Positions 10,220-21,091 are shown, counted from the stretch's first letter. The stretch: 64,000 nucleotides of DNA from Phoronis australis (GCA_002633005.1 NMRA01000138.1:804795-868794), one strand, 5' to 3'. Notes: generated by a model not told the origin, from the sequence alone. Made by a program: numbers and translations.

Positions 10220-12454
10220 TCAAATCTGGTTGAATCTCACAGGCTTCCGTATAATACGACCCCTCCTGTCGGTCCTCGTGTTCTCAGTCGCTGGTGGCGG
10301 AGTATCCTCCCGACCCGAGTGATCCTCGTCCACATTCGATGGTGCAGAATCACCGGGCGCCGCGTTCTGGACATCCGAGGGATTCTCGTCCACGATCGGT
10401 GGTGCAGAATCCCAGGGAACCAAGCCCTCCTGTGAACAGGCCTTTAAATGGTCTACGTGAACAACAATTGCACGAGCGCTAGGACCTTCCTGAATTCTGT
10501 AAAGGTAGTCACTTAACTTTGCAAGAACCAAATAGGGACCCCGCCAACCCAATCCCAATTTCTGTTGAGCAGTGGGTGGGTACCACCTATAAACAAAACT
10601 ACCCTCCTCAAATTTATTCAAAACTGTTTTAGCATCGTAATACGTTTTCTGGCGCCTAGAACTGTTTTGTAGGTTCTCTCTAGCAAATTCGAAAGAGTTC
10701 TGGACAGACGACCTCAGCCACTCAACATATTCAACCAAGCATGAAGGAGAGGAGTCTGAATGCGCCTCCACAGGATTACCAACCATAATATCAATAGGAA
10801 GCGACACCTCGCGACCAAAAATCAACTTGTATGGAGTACAGCCTGTACTATCATGAACTGTAGATCGGTAAGCCATCATGACATATGGTAAATGATCATC
10901 CCAATCCCCATGACTATCATTCACAAACATAGCCAGCATCTGCTGAACAGTTCGATTAAAACGCTCAATCATACCGTCGCTCTGCGGACGATAGGGTGTA
11001 GTTCGCGTTTTACTGATCCGTAAAAGTTTACAAAGTTCGGCCATAAGCTCACTCTCAAATTCTTTACCCTGGTCAGAATGCAAAAATTTAGGAACACCAA
11101 ATCGACTAATGAACTGAGTCATCAGAGTATCTGCAACAGTATAAGCTGTGTGATTAGGTATACTATAGGCTTCAACCCATTTACTAAAATAATCACCAAC
11201 AACCATAATGTACTTATTACCATTCTCTGTTTCAGTGAGAGGACCCATGATGTCAATCGCAATACGTTGAAAGGGAGCGCCTACTTTACTGGGCTTGAGA
11301 GGGGCACGACCCCGCCCTGGACCTGGTTTCCGACGTGCACACATGTCGCACTTGCGACACCACCAAGTGACATCTCCTAATAACCCTGGCCAGTAAAATC
11401 GTGATCTCACAGCTTTTAAAGTTCTCTCCCTACCAAGATGACCTGCCGTACGACTGTCATGCAAAGCCTTCATAATTTCACTTCGCAGAACTTGCGGAAC
11501 CACTACCACTAGTTGATCTCCAAGACCATCACTATCGACCCATCGTCGATATAAAACACCATCTCTAAACTCAAGCAAATTCCATTCACTCATTAAACGT
11601 TTGGTTAATCTATCATAACCACCGATTTCATCAAAAGAGGGTTTTTCCACCGAAGCCTCTTTTCTTAAAACAACGGGACCAATGACCGAATCATCGAGTT
11701 GAAACTTGCGCAGCTCCTCTGAACTCCAAGTTGGCAACCAAACACTAGAATCACAGGATTCACTACTAACCTTACGTTTCCTGCATTTCGGCACAGCCGC
11801 CGCTACAAAACAACAATTTGCGCATTGTTGACAATCCTCACGCTGACAACGTCGCCGGGGTTTCCTAGAAAGACCATCAGCGTTCCCGTGAAGACTCCCC
11901 TTACGATGTTTGATTTCAAAATCATAAGTGTCCAAAATAGCAATCCACCTCGCTACCATATCAGTAGGTTCCTTAAAATTTCTTAGCCACCTTAAAGAAC
12001 TATGATCAGACATCACTGTAAATTTCCTACCCCACAAATAATGACGAAAATGTTTTACAAATGTCACCACGGCCAATAATTCACGATAGGTAGTACAGTA
12101 CCCCTGCTGAGATTTAGACAAAGTTTTGCTGGCATACGCTAGAACTTTCTCTTCACCATTCTGTACCTGAGACAAAACACCTGAGATGCCAAAGGCACTC
12201 GCGTCCGTGTCTAAAATGAACTCACCACCGTCACGATCGGGAAATGACAAAATAGGATGATCAGTCGTCAACGCATCCTTCAGCCTAATAAAAGACTCCT
12301 CACACGAGTCATCCCATACGAATTTACGATTTTTCCTCGTCAGTGCCGTCAACGGAGCAGCGATCGTAGAAAAGTCGGGAGTGAACTTTCTATAGTACGA
12401 GGCAAACCCAGAAAACTCCGTACATCGGTGACACCTATTGGACGAGACCAACAC
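10220..12454 (-). CDS. pol: Gypsy pol, 3' part: RNase H and integrase
   Basis: A 744-codon frame. After the RT thumb/connection segment it has RNase H (ILDTDASAFGISGVLSQ near residues 80-97, with later YRELLA and SDHSSL blocks). The integrase follows, with an H-x-H...C-x2-C zinc domain, a core whose acidic triad is visible in AIDIMGP, HSDQGKEF and DGMIERFNR, and a GPY/F-like module (GWRGPYLVL). A basic tail ends at RFNQI. It would copy the element RNA's DNA strand partner and insert the product. The first ~15 codons before FASYYRKF are out-of-frame sequence: the real protein continues from the upstream pol frame, and the break is described separately. Confidence 0.93.
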   Translation of the reverse strand: MLVSSNRCHRCTEFSGFASYYRKFTPDFSTIAAPLTALTRKNRKFVWDDSCEESFIRLKDALTTDHPILSFPDRDGGEFILDTDASAFGISGVLSQVQNGEEKVLAYASKTLSKSQQGYCTTYRELLAVVTFVKHFRHYLWGRKFTVMSDHSSLRWLRNFKEPTDMVARWIAILDTYDFEIKHRKGSLHGNADGLSRKPRRRCQREDCQQCANCCFVAAAVPKCRKRKVSSESCDSSVWLPTWSSEELRKFQLDDSVIGPVVLRKEASVEKPSFDEIGGYDRLTKRLMSEWNLLEFRDGVLYRRWVDSDGLGDQLVVVVPQVLRSEIMKALHDSRTAGHLGRERTLKAVRSRFYWPGLLGDVTWWCRKCDMCARRKPGPGRGRAPLKPSKVGAPFQRIAIDIMGPLTETENGNKYIMVVGDYFSKWVEAYSIPNHTAYTVADTLMTQFISRFGVPKFLHSDQGKEFESELMAELCKLLRISKTRTTPYRPQSDGMIERFNRTVQQMLAMFVNDSHGDWDDHLPYVMMAYRSTVHDSTGCTPYKLIFGREVSLPIDIMVGNPVEAHSDSSPSCLVEYVEWLRSSVQNSFEFARENLQNSSRRQKTYYDAKTVLNKFEEGSFVYRWYPPTAQQKLGLGWRGPYLVLAKLSDYLYRIQEGPSARAIVVHVDHLKACSQEGLVPWDSAPPIVDENPSDVQNAAPGDSAPSNVDEDHSGREDTPPPATENTRTDRRGRIIRKPVRFNQI

Positions 12455-13905
12455 TCGACCGCCTCAACTTTCGCGGGATCACAAGCTATACCATCTGTCG
12501 TAACTACATGCCCTAAAAAGTTAACTTTGCGTTTAAACAGTGTGCACTTTCTAGGCTTCAGCCTCAAACCAGCGTTACGTAAATGAATGAAAACTTGTTC
12601 TAAATCAGATAAAGCGCCATCAAATGTTTTAGCATAACACAAGACGTCGTCTAAATACACTAAACACTTATTCCATAATAAACCCTCTAAAACATTCTCC
12701 ATCAGTCGCTCAAACGAGCCGACTGCATTACAAAGACCAAACGGTAAGACCTTGAATGCCCACAAACCACGACCAGGTGCGTAAAATGCAGTTTTCTCCT
12801 TGTCCTCTTCCGCCATGGGAACTTGCCAGTAACCACTAGCCAAATCAAGCGACGAGAAAAACGAATTACCACCCAACTGATCTAAACACGAATCTATTCT
12901 CGGGAGCGGAAATGCATCTTTGGTTGTAACGGAATTCAACGCTCTAAAATCAATACAAACTCTCCAACTTTTCTCACCTGAACTATCCGCCTTTTTAGGA
13001 ACCAAACAAATATTAGACGCCCAAGGGCTGTCGCTAGGCTCAATGATACCTGCAGAAATCATTTTCTCAATCTCCTGATCCACAATTTCACGTTGTGCGA
13101 GGGGAATACGTCTCGGTGTTTGTTTGATGGGATGGTTGTCCCCCGTATGGATTTTATGACGGACTCTATCAGTGAGACCCAACTCTCCATTTGGTCCCTC
13201 AAAAACGTCAACATAATTCAAAATCAATGCTCTAACCTTGGCAGCCTGCTCAGGGTTGAGCCCCTCTATTGCGTTCACGATCAATGATGCCAAATGAGGA
13301 GGCACCACCCCTTCGCCACGCTCTGCCGGAACAGAATCTGAATTCACTAAGCCTACCGAAGGTATTTTCTCAGCACATACAACTCTCGGTATTACCACTC
13401 CACTAAAATGCACATTTCTATGGTGTAGAGGAAACTCTCGCCCCCGAACCGTCAAAATATCTTTGTTTGGAAAATTAGAAAGCGTACAACAATTACGCTT
13501 CATAAAATCCAAACCCAGAATAACTGGAAAATCAATCTCAGCAACAACCACTACCTGACTAAAATATAAACCTCCAATACTAAAACTAATTTCTATCTCT
13601 CCATAATCTCTGATCAAGTTACCGCTAGCATCAAAAATATTTACGGAAATGGGGCGCAAATCTCGCGAACCCAAATCATTCAACTTTTGGTCGAACACAG
13701 ATCTAGAAATAATAGTCCGCGCCGACCCACCATCATACAATGCTTCAAACTCCCTGCGGTAAATATTTACGTTCACAAACAGACAACCTGCAAATGAGTC
13801 AGCATAGTTCTCGACTGAACCCCCGGTCTCGGATTCAGTCGACACTAGTTTGACGACTTCGCTGGCTGTTTGACTTGAGCCACCTGTTGCCGTTGCACTC
13901 GACAC
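12349..13905 (-). CDS. pol: Gypsy pol, 5' part: protease and reverse transcriptase
   Basis: A 518-codon frame. A retropepsin-like segment has LYDGGSARTII near residue 56-66, where families usually show D-T/S-G-A. Reverse transcriptase follows, with RVCIDFRALN, LDLASGYWQVP, a FGLCNA block and the catalytic YLDD at about residues 417-420. The frame begins with an ATG inside the end of gag and lies in the -1 frame relative to it, with 61 nt of overlap. Expression could therefore be by -1 frameshifting or by re-initiation; the sequence does not decide. The last ~17 codons after VRSFLG are out of frame because of a one-base deletion near 12,401-12,409. Confidence 0.93.
   Translation of the reverse strand: MSSATATGGSSQTASEVVKLVSTESETGGSVENYADSFAGCLFVNVNIYRREFEALYDGGSARTIISRSVFDQKLNDLGSRDLRPISVNIFDASGNLIRDYGEIEISFSIGGLYFSQVVVVAEIDFPVILGLDFMKRNCCTLSNFPNKDILTVRGREFPLHHRNVHFSGVVIPRVVCAEKIPSVGLVNSDSVPAERGEGVVPPHLASLIVNAIEGLNPEQAAKVRALILNYVDVFEGPNGELGLTDRVRHKIHTGDNHPIKQTPRRIPLAQREIVDQEIEKMISAGIIEPSDSPWASNICLVPKKADSSGEKSWRVCIDFRALNSVTTKDAFPLPRIDSCLDQLGGNSFFSSLDLASGYWQVPMAEEDKEKTAFYAPGRGLWAFKVLPFGLCNAVGSFERLMENVLEGLLWNKCLVYLDDVLCYAKTFDGALSDLEQVFIHLRNAGLRLKPRKCTLFKRKVNFLGHVVTTDGIACDPAKVEAVECWSRPIGVTDVRSFLGLPRTIESSLPTFLRSLLR
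12401..12409 (-). other. Frameshift breaking pol in the RT/RNase H connection
   Basis: The RT frame matches the family up to the V-R-S-F-L-G segment. The continuation (ASYYRKF) lies in another frame from the same point. The simplest explanation is the loss of one base in a short T run on the coding strand. This single lesion separates RT from RNase H and integrase, so this copy is probably not autonomous. Confidence 0.8.
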
Positions 13906-14933
13906 TCTCGGCTTACGTGGCCGGTTTCACCACAAGAAAAACAAGTTAATTCCTTCTTACGCAAGCGCCCTAGCTCGGCACGCAAGTCTCTGATCTCTTT
14001 CTCCATGCTATTAAATTGAGCACTTTGCCCTCCGGCCCCAATGGTCATGACGCGGTCCCCGTCAGAAGGTTTTCTCAACGTTTGAGAACCCTCAAACGCC
14101 TCGAACTCCACCGCTAAAGCTATGGCGGAGTCCGCAGTAGTGGGATGGTTAAACTGAACGTGGCGTTTTAAAGACTGATCACCCAAGCCCGAGATAAACT
14201 GGTCAATAATTAATGTTTCCCTTGAAAAATTGTCAAGTTCGGGATACGCTTTTGCGGCCATTCGCCTTAGGGCGTACCCGAAATCTGCCGCGCTTTCGCC
14301 TCTGGCGCGTTTGCGCGTGCGGAACTCACACCTATAGGCAGGTGTCCGCTCAGGGGGATTGAACCTTTGTTCTAAAAGATTTCTGAGAGAATGATAATCA
14401 ACCAATTCATCCTCTGCGATCTCTGACAAGACTCTGAGTGCCGGTCCCTTCAGACACGTACACAGCTGAATCGCCATTTCGGCGGGAGTCCAATTGTTCC
14501 AACCCGAAACAATTTCAAATTGTTTAATAAAATCAACCCACTCGGTGGTTTTTGAATCAAACATAGGCGGATGTTTTTCTTTTCTTTTGACAACATTGGG
14601 CAGAAGAGTATGTCCAGCTGCCGGACGTAATTCATCAACAGACATTCTCGGGCGGTCACTGGGCGTTAGAAAGGGGTTGTTCGGGGAATGATTAATGTTC
14701 CCTGTCATTGTAGCATTTACGTTGCGGTGGTCAGGAGTGTTGGGGGTCGCAGGATCCTCGATGGGTGAGAGTACTGAAGTGTCGGAATTTAATTGAGCAG
14801 ATCTCCTGACAGGAGTTAAATACTGCGTAACCCTTTCCATGAAATTGGCCATTGCGTAAATCAAAACAAGACAACCAAGGACCACAAATAACCAGAGGAA
14901 ATAATCAGAGTAAGTTACCGCTCGAACAAACAT
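13845..14933 (-). CDS. gag: Gypsy gag with CCHC zinc knuckle
   Basis: A 362-codon capsid/nucleocapsid protein. The middle, about residues 120-290, has the retrotransposon Gag fold signature (WVDFIKQFE, then the FNPPERTPAYRCEF and LIDQFISGL-like stretch). A short coiled-coil-like stretch (EKEIRDLRAELGRLRKK) precedes a C-x2-C-x4-H-x4-C knuckle at about 331-344. Unusually, residues 11-28 are strongly hydrophobic (YFLWLFVVLGCLVLIYAM) and look like a membrane anchor. If translation instead began at the Met near residue 28 or 32, this segment would be lost. The stop falls within the pol start, in a different frame. Confidence 0.9.
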   Translation of the reverse strand: MFVRAVTYSDYFLWLFVVLGCLVLIYAMANFMERVTQYLTPVRRSAQLNSDTSVLSPIEDPATPNTPDHRNVNATMTGNINHSPNNPFLTPSDRPRMSVDELRPAAGHTLLPNVVKRKEKHPPMFDSKTTEWVDFIKQFEIVSGWNNWTPAEMAIQLCTCLKGPALRVLSEIAEDELVDYHSLRNLLEQRFNPPERTPAYRCEFRTRKRARGESAADFGYALRRMAAKAYPELDNFSRETLIIDQFISGLGDQSLKRHVQFNHPTTADSAIALAVEFEAFEGSQTLRKPSDGDRVMTIGAGGQSAQFNSMEKEIRDLRAELGRLRKKELTCFSCGETGHVSRECRVQRQQVAQVKQPAKSSN

Positions 14934-15352
14934 GGACCAAATTACTAAAACTTCCTAGCTATTAAGTGCGTGATCGCCAAGAAAAATACTGGACTGAAAA
15001 CGAGAACCGGAATCGTGCGGAATCTACCGACCAATGAATTACCGAACAAGCTACAGAAACTCAACGTACCCACGGAATACCCGAAAAAATGAAGGATATA
15101 ACCCTAAAGAAAACAGCTGGTGTTAATTAAGAGGTAAGCACAAAGTAGAACGATAGAACGGCTTCCACGATCGATGGTGCCCGTAAATATCGGTGAGTGA
15201 TAGGACCGTGGCCAGTCATAATCCGGCGTCTTGGTCGAGACAAGAAAAGGTTTCTGTTCCGTTCCTGATACTAGGATGCGAACATAAGATTAAAGACAGT
15301 AAAGTTCTGGTAGAATGTTAGTAGAAGAAGAAAAAGTTATCACCACAGGTTC
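14934..15352 (-). other. 5' leader of the gypsy element
   Basis: Untranslated sequence between the primer binding site and gag, presumably holding packaging signals. No open frame of note. Confidence 0.6.
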
Positions 15353-15370
15353 ATCCGGGCCACGGCACCA
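15353..15370 (-). other. Primer binding site of the gypsy element
   Basis: On the coding strand TGGTGCCGTGGCCCGGAT lies 2 nt downstream of the 5' LTR's terminal CA. TGG at the start matches the CCA end of a tRNA; I do not assign the tRNA species. Confidence 0.75.
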
Positions 15371-15372
15371 AA

Positions 15373-16026
15373 TGTAACGGGAATCGGTGGAGCGACCAGC
15401 ACCGATCTATTTAGTTTCTAAAATGTCGACTGTTCGTAGCCGATAAAAATATTTGCAGCGTTGTGTACTTTTTCACTCGTTCGAATCGCATACGAGAGAA
15501 CCATGGTGACAACTTATAGGGAGTGAAACAAGAGAGAAGTAGATAAATATACTGAATTTTATTATGCGATATATATGAAACACAGATCTACAAACTTACA
15601 ACTCATCGCTAACTTCAGTCGACGTCGCAGCTTTAACTTTTAGCCCAAAGAATTTATAGACAAGAAGAATTCGCTAAAAACGTCAAAGTCCAAATTTAAA
15701 AGGCCCAAAAAATTAGGTTGCTTGGTTGGGATTCCTTGCGGATAGATTCCAGACCCGGCAAAATCCGAAGTTTTAGCGTGAGGGGCCCATTTTTATAGGC
15801 GTATTCGCGCCGCGAATGTTCCAAATTACGCGGCTAAAATAGGGGTCTCAAGATAAATGTGAAAACCAATCAGAATAGAACTAAAAATTTCGTCATCGGA
15901 AGTTCCATATAAGGAATTGACCATCTTACACCCCTTTACAATATAATAACACACTCTAGCTTCTGAAACTAATCTGACGACTCGTCTTCACTCACGGCTC
16001 CATCAATAGACGGCGCTCCCGTCACA
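15373..16026 (-). repeat. 5' LTR of the gypsy element
   Basis: 654 bp, TG...CA, the direct copy of 9,039-9,690. The insertion's promoter should lie here, driving transcription leftwards. An AT-rich GCGATATATATG segment near 15,565 is a possible TATA-like element; that is inference only. Confidence 0.92.
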
Positions 16027-18188
16027 GTTATAACTAACTGCCTAAAATGTAGTGTTTCAAGTCCAACTTTGAAAATCTAGTAGGTATCTAAGAAGATATC
16101 CCTTTTGGTTCCATTGCATTTTACCAGAAACAAATGAAACACTTGAAAAAATCCCAATTTGATAAAGCCAGGTAAAGTTTGATATTTCAAATAAAAATAT
16201 CTAAAACATGAAGCCAAACAGAACTACTTTCACATCAGATGAGCCCCAAAACGAGAAGCAAAATGAGAAGCAAAATGCAAATTATAATTACAGCGGTAAC
16301 CAATAAATACTTGACATGCACAGATCAGCTTTGGGATATCTCTGCTTCATGCTGTATTGATTTTCAATTACGCTGAGTTCAGTTAACACCAAGGGATTGG
16401 CAATCTTGTAATCTTGTGTGGAGCTGAACACAGTTGCACACAATAAGACCAGCTTGGACGGAAGGTATTCAGGTCCCAAAGCCTTAGAGACTAACCTAAA
16501 CACTAACCCATTAAACCTCGAAGAAACACCTGAATTGCAATGTGGTCAATGCTCGCTTTCAAAATAGGAGAGGGGCTTCTTGAGAGGAATATGTATAAAT
16601 TATCATAAAGGCGAATAAGTTTCTACCTTTAAATGATCCAAAATATGGCAAGAGCTGCCTAAATACCATAACAGATAATTCGTGAAACCAATTTTACAGC
16701 AGTACAACAGGGTTGACCAAGATACTTGAAAAGCAAGATTTTGACAGTCACTCATTTGACAAAAATGCAATTAGGTGGGTATCAATTTAACAATCATTGA
16801 GGGACACCATGTTTAGCCAATTACAATCAGTAGCCAACTGAAATTAAATATTGCATCATCTGGCTCTCTCGCTCACTCATTATAACCATGTGTACTACAT
16901 TAATGCAGATTACTAGGCATAAGGTTTGTAGTCAACCAGTTTGTCTTGCTATGTGCAGGTAACCCACACTGAGCTATACTTTACTTGAGGATAACAGCTC
17001 GGCCTGTAGCTATATTTGCAGTGGTCCTAGGAGAATATATTCTCCAGGTTTAAAACTCATAAGATTTTAATGACTGGACAAAATTTCAATAAGATGCACA
17101 TTCACATTTAAGAATCCCTTAAATAGATCAACTGTGAAGTATTCAAAACTAAATTCTGTAATCAAAATCACCTTGTTAGGGTGTGGTCACACAAACCTCA
17201 GTCTCAGAATGCCTTACCGCATCTTAATGTCTAAATAAAACTGGACGGGTTGGAATTTGGAAATGGGCATCTTTGACAAAAACATTCTTTGAATTACAAC
17301 ACTATCTATCACGTTTTTACTTTGCTCCGCTGCAACACTATTTTTATCCCGTTTTTGAGATCCTGCTCAGAACTATTTTCATGTGACAGGCTCCTTTAAT
17401 AGCCTAAGACCTTGAGACAATCTTCAGCACAATACAACTGACAACGCTTAATTGCATCAGAACACTTGAGCAGACCAATCCTCATTAATTGCTTTGACAG
17501 CATCATCTAGTATTACTGCAGTCAGTGTTCATGCACAGAACCAGTGTATACGGCTTACGACCATATGCTTTATGACAGACTATGAAGACTAGAACGTATT
17601 GAAGACAGTGCAGAACTATGAATGATAATTACAAGAAGTCTCGTTTTGTCAGAAAACTAAAACTTGCGTAAGATACTAGCAAGATACTAAGCGTGAAGAT
17701 CAACTATGAGTAGTAATGTCAACCAATAAGCCATGCTAACATCCAGCTATAATCCCCTAAACTCCAGAACCGAAACAGACATCAAACCCATGACACAAAT
17801 TCCCAGATCCACACCAACTTCACATGCGCATGCAAGATATTCCATATGTAATGACTATAAAATATCATTTCCAAGGACTACATTTCATGGCCGTAATAGA
17901 ATCTATAGGCACGACTGTATTCTAGTGCCAGAGTTGGAATTTGGTCATCCTGTATAGAGCATTTTTGGTGCATGCATGAAGTTTAGGGCTAGTTGGTCCA
18001 GAACTGAAGTTTAGGGGGCTTTATCTGAAATTCAGAGGCGCATAAACACTGTTTTCATTAGTAACCTGACACTAAGTAATCAGTTGAACATTAGCTTTTG
18101 TGGAAAAGTCAGCATTGCATGGTTTACATGACTTATGGATACTCTGTGATAGCACTTGTTTGAATCAAGTGGATACTCTGACTGTATT
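16027..18188. other. Intergenic sequence, no supported gene
   Basis: The only frame with some coding look is on the minus strand at about 16,288-16,503. It is bordered by a TTAG acceptor-like sequence but has no recognisable homology; see the rejected list. The rest is AT-rich and featureless. Confidence 0.4.
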
Positions 18189-18189
18189 C

Positions 18190-18605
18190 TGTTTGAAGTG
18201 CTCAGAATCACAAATTTCACATCAAAAACATTACACAACAACAACAGCAGTTGATCAGCTGTCATTATCTAACAATATGCTAATTAGCTAATCTCGAGTT
18301 ATGAGCATTTATTGGTCAAAACATAGTGGTAAAAGCAGGAAAACCAAACAGTCGTCAGATATTGCAGCTCGTTTTCCCATGGTTTATGGTTTAAGGAAGG
18401 GCAAGGCACTGCATTTGTGGTGGTTGTGACAACTTAGTATTTAACCATGCTGTGACTCTTTTCACTTTCTCGAGGAACATCGGAGAAGTGCAGATATGGC
18501 ACAAGTTTGTATCAGAAACTTGTGTGTTGATGGACATGACACACTGGTGATGGGTATGTCCGTGGAGAGCTAAGCAACTAAACTGAAGTTGCCTTTCTTC
18601 TATTT
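18190..18605 (+). repeat. Dispersed repeat, copy 1 (pairs with 48,473-48,902)
   Basis: This stretch aligns along its whole length, in the same orientation, with the segment in PPIP5K intron 19. Shared blocks include TTGAAGTGCT, GATCAGCTGTCA, GAGCATTTATTGGT, CTTTTCACTTT and GTGTTGATGGACATGA, separated by many substitutions and small indels. No terminal repeats or coding frame are shared, so the class is unknown. Confidence 0.6.
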
Positions 18606-20760
18606 TCTTGTTTCTGAGATATTGAATTCATGATAAGCATTGTGATATGCAGTGCTATAAAGTGTTAATGATGATGACAATGTAGTCACTTGTCAAAACA
18701 ACGTACAAGATGATTTTAAGCACTTTAAGGTCTGGGAACACTTAACTTCTGTCTTGAAACCAAGTTAATAGTGCAAGTTAACTTCGGAGTAGACTGAGGT
18801 AGATTTAACAGCGAAGCGTCACCACTTTGCTGCAATGGGAAAACTTAACTTTGTTGCCATCAGAGCTACCAGCAGGGGTCAATGTCTGTGTTTTCCAAAA
18901 GCAGGCAGTGACTGGTTAGTATTTGCTAATATTTTGTTTTAATATTTAATTGGCAGCCATATGAGTATACACATTCTGTTTCAATTTATCCATGTTGGGT
19001 TCCTTACATTAAAAAAATCACTGAATGCAAGGTGTATGCAAAATGAGTTACTGCCATACCGCCTTTGTTTAGATCAGCTGTCAATTTTTTAATAGCTCAT
19101 TGTTTTGGTACATCGTCATGGTCACAATATGGACACCATCATCTGACTTGCGAAGTTGGCGTTCTGATTTCCATATGAGGAAAGGGATAGGGCCTTGCCA
19201 TTTTTATGACAACAACAAGAACACCGTGCATGTATCCTGAAGATTCTATTAGTGGTGCCTTGTAATAACTTTGCTGAGCTAGTTTTCTGACTAACTCTGA
19301 AGCTGATGGGAATACTAACGCTTAACTTCGCATTTATCCACAGTTAACATTGAAACTTTGATAGTACCAGAGTTAACTATATGAGAAAGGACCTTTGGAA
19401 TCTTGCTTCGTAGGAGGAGCATTCGAAACAAATAATGTCTAACTGCAATTGCATAAATTAACCAAATTTAGGGTGTAATGACCTGAAAATGGATTTCACT
19501 GTCCACATAAACATGGACGCAAACATCAAATGATCTACAAGTAGTGCCCGTATGAAGTTACGTAAGCAACAATGGCGGCCATTATTTGAATAAATTATGT
19601 AAATTTTTTGTGCAACAACCTACAAACTGATCTTCGTTAAATTAACCGATCAAATTTTCCATTATATTTAGTTGGAAATATCACGGGTTGTTGTACATTC
19701 TTTACTGAAATAAAGGCTTACCTTTACAGAACTGTTCTGTAACTAAATCTCGTCACTGCAAGCAATATTTATGTTTTGACTGGTCTTTAAAAACACAACA
19801 AGTAAACCATCGGAGAACCTAAATACCGGACACCATGTTTCCGCATATGCCATATTGCGGTAAACAGACTAACCACGTAATGGCTGCAGGCACATTGTCG
19901 CCAAATTGCAGCTCGTGTGCTTTAATATATTTGCTGCTAGAACATAGCTGTGTTTGCATCAAAATTTATCCATGAAATATAATCTGATGACAACACTGTT
20001 TTTATTTTGATTAATCAGTAAAGACAATCAAAGCATGTGCACACTGTAGTTATCTCTCTACCTTCTTGATCTGACACAGGCATATGCGTGGCCAGGGTTT
20101 GACTAAGGTTAAAGATAAATGAAAAAATGAAAGGTGGAGGATTGCCAGTTCATTGAGATATGTTTTCATAGTAGAAAAAGATTTTAGTTGCAATTCTTAT
20201 AACCGTTTTATGCGATCTTCCATTTTGGAACGCACCTTCTTTCGCAATGAAAACATAGAGAGGCAATGGTATAAAACAAGACAATGCCAGACATTGAATG
20301 CAAGTAATGTAATGTCATTACGGCAGAACGGAAATTGACGTTATTTATTTCTCAGGCAAGATTTTATGATAAAAGTCAGATTAGGTGAGTACTTGATTTA
20401 AAATTGACTTGAGAACCAGTTACTACAACTTACTCTCAAATCAGGGACTTTGTATTTCACTATTAGCAATTTTGTAAAACATGCGATATTTAAGTCCGTA
20501 CTCAATGAAAAGCAAGTTTTTAATGACATCAATCTCCTGTCTGAGCTTATTTAGCCAGTTTTTCACTCACACTGATGCAAAGCCGATTTTTTATAAATCA
20601 TAGTCTTGCAGATCTGCAGTCGTACCAAGCAAGGCTATTTGTCAGCTGGTATGAAGTCATATCATCTGGCGTGCGCAGTGTAAAAATGGCCAGTTACTCA
20701 GTTACCGATTTTGGGAACTGAACGAGGGAGTGCTTGAAGAAAAGGTTTGATAATGGGAGT
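18606..20760. other. Intergenic sequence, nothing recognised
   Basis: No exon or repeat boundary is supported. A word GTAGATTTAACAGC near 18,800 recurs at about 40,232 in intron 14, hinting at another dispersed family. Confidence 0.4.
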
Positions 20761-20762
20761 AT

Positions 20763-20893
20763 CATGGGCGGCGCATACTAGGGGGCTGGCTGGTTATAGC
20801 CCCCACTTTTTTCAGTGCTGTGCCACCCATGGTCTATATGCGATGCACCACAGGGGGGCTGGGGGGCTTTAGCCCCACCACTTTTTTTCAAGT
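20763..20893. repeat. G/C-run dispersed repeat fragments
   Basis: Two related blocks, TAGGGGGCTGGCTGG...TAGCCCCCAC and GGGGGGCTGGGGGG...TAGCCCCACCAC, each followed by a T run, lie about 80 bp apart. They resemble the blocks at 5,690-5,760 and 3,835-3,865. Confidence 0.5.
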
Positions 20894-21028
20894 CTGTGCT
20901 AATGAGTATTAGTTCGAGTTGGAAGGAATTAAAGCCATCAACGGGTCCCTCTATGCACAAAAGGTATTTATAACAGCGTGACTTAGATGTTTTAGTCAGT
21001 TTGAGGCCGAAAAACTTCCGGCGTATGA

Positions 21029-21091
21029 AGCTCCTCATATAGGAGCTACACCGTCTCTACTGAGCCAGCAGCTAGTAGAGTAGAGACGGTG
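21029..21091. other. Two adjacent hairpins
   Basis: AGCTCCT and AGGAGCT form a 7-bp stem around a 5-nt loop. Immediately after it, CACCGTCTCTACT (21,049-21,061) and AGTAGAGACGGTG (21,079-21,091) form a perfect 13-bp stem around 17 nt. They may be the terminus of an unrecognised element. Confidence 0.6.

Larger units (their letters stand above)
9039..16026 (-). mobile_element. Full-length Ty3/gypsy LTR retrotransposon
   Basis: A 6,988-bp element on the minus strand. Its order is 5' LTR (16,026-15,373), primer binding site, 439-bp leader, gag (14,933-13,845), pol (13,905-10,220, one frameshift), about 530 bp of non-coding 3' sequence, polypurine tract and 3' LTR (9,690-9,039). The domain order protease, reverse transcriptase, RNase H, integrase puts it in the gypsy group and excludes Copia. 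There is no env-like frame. A matching GTTA flank on each side and two clear LTRs make this a single intact insertion rather than a recombinant. A similar family may exist elsewhere in the genome; within this window it is the only copy. Confidence 0.95.

Noticed and set aside
9981-10322. 113-codon plus-strand frame
   Set aside because: It overlaps the end of the gypsy pol on the opposite strand and its 3' non-coding region, so it is a shadow frame.
16288-16503. Minus-strand 71-codon frame with a protein-like composition and a TTAG acceptor-like border
   Set aside because: No family recognised, the donor side is weak (GTATTT), and no neighbouring exons were found. It may be a lone exon of an unknown gene, but the evidence is too thin to annotate.
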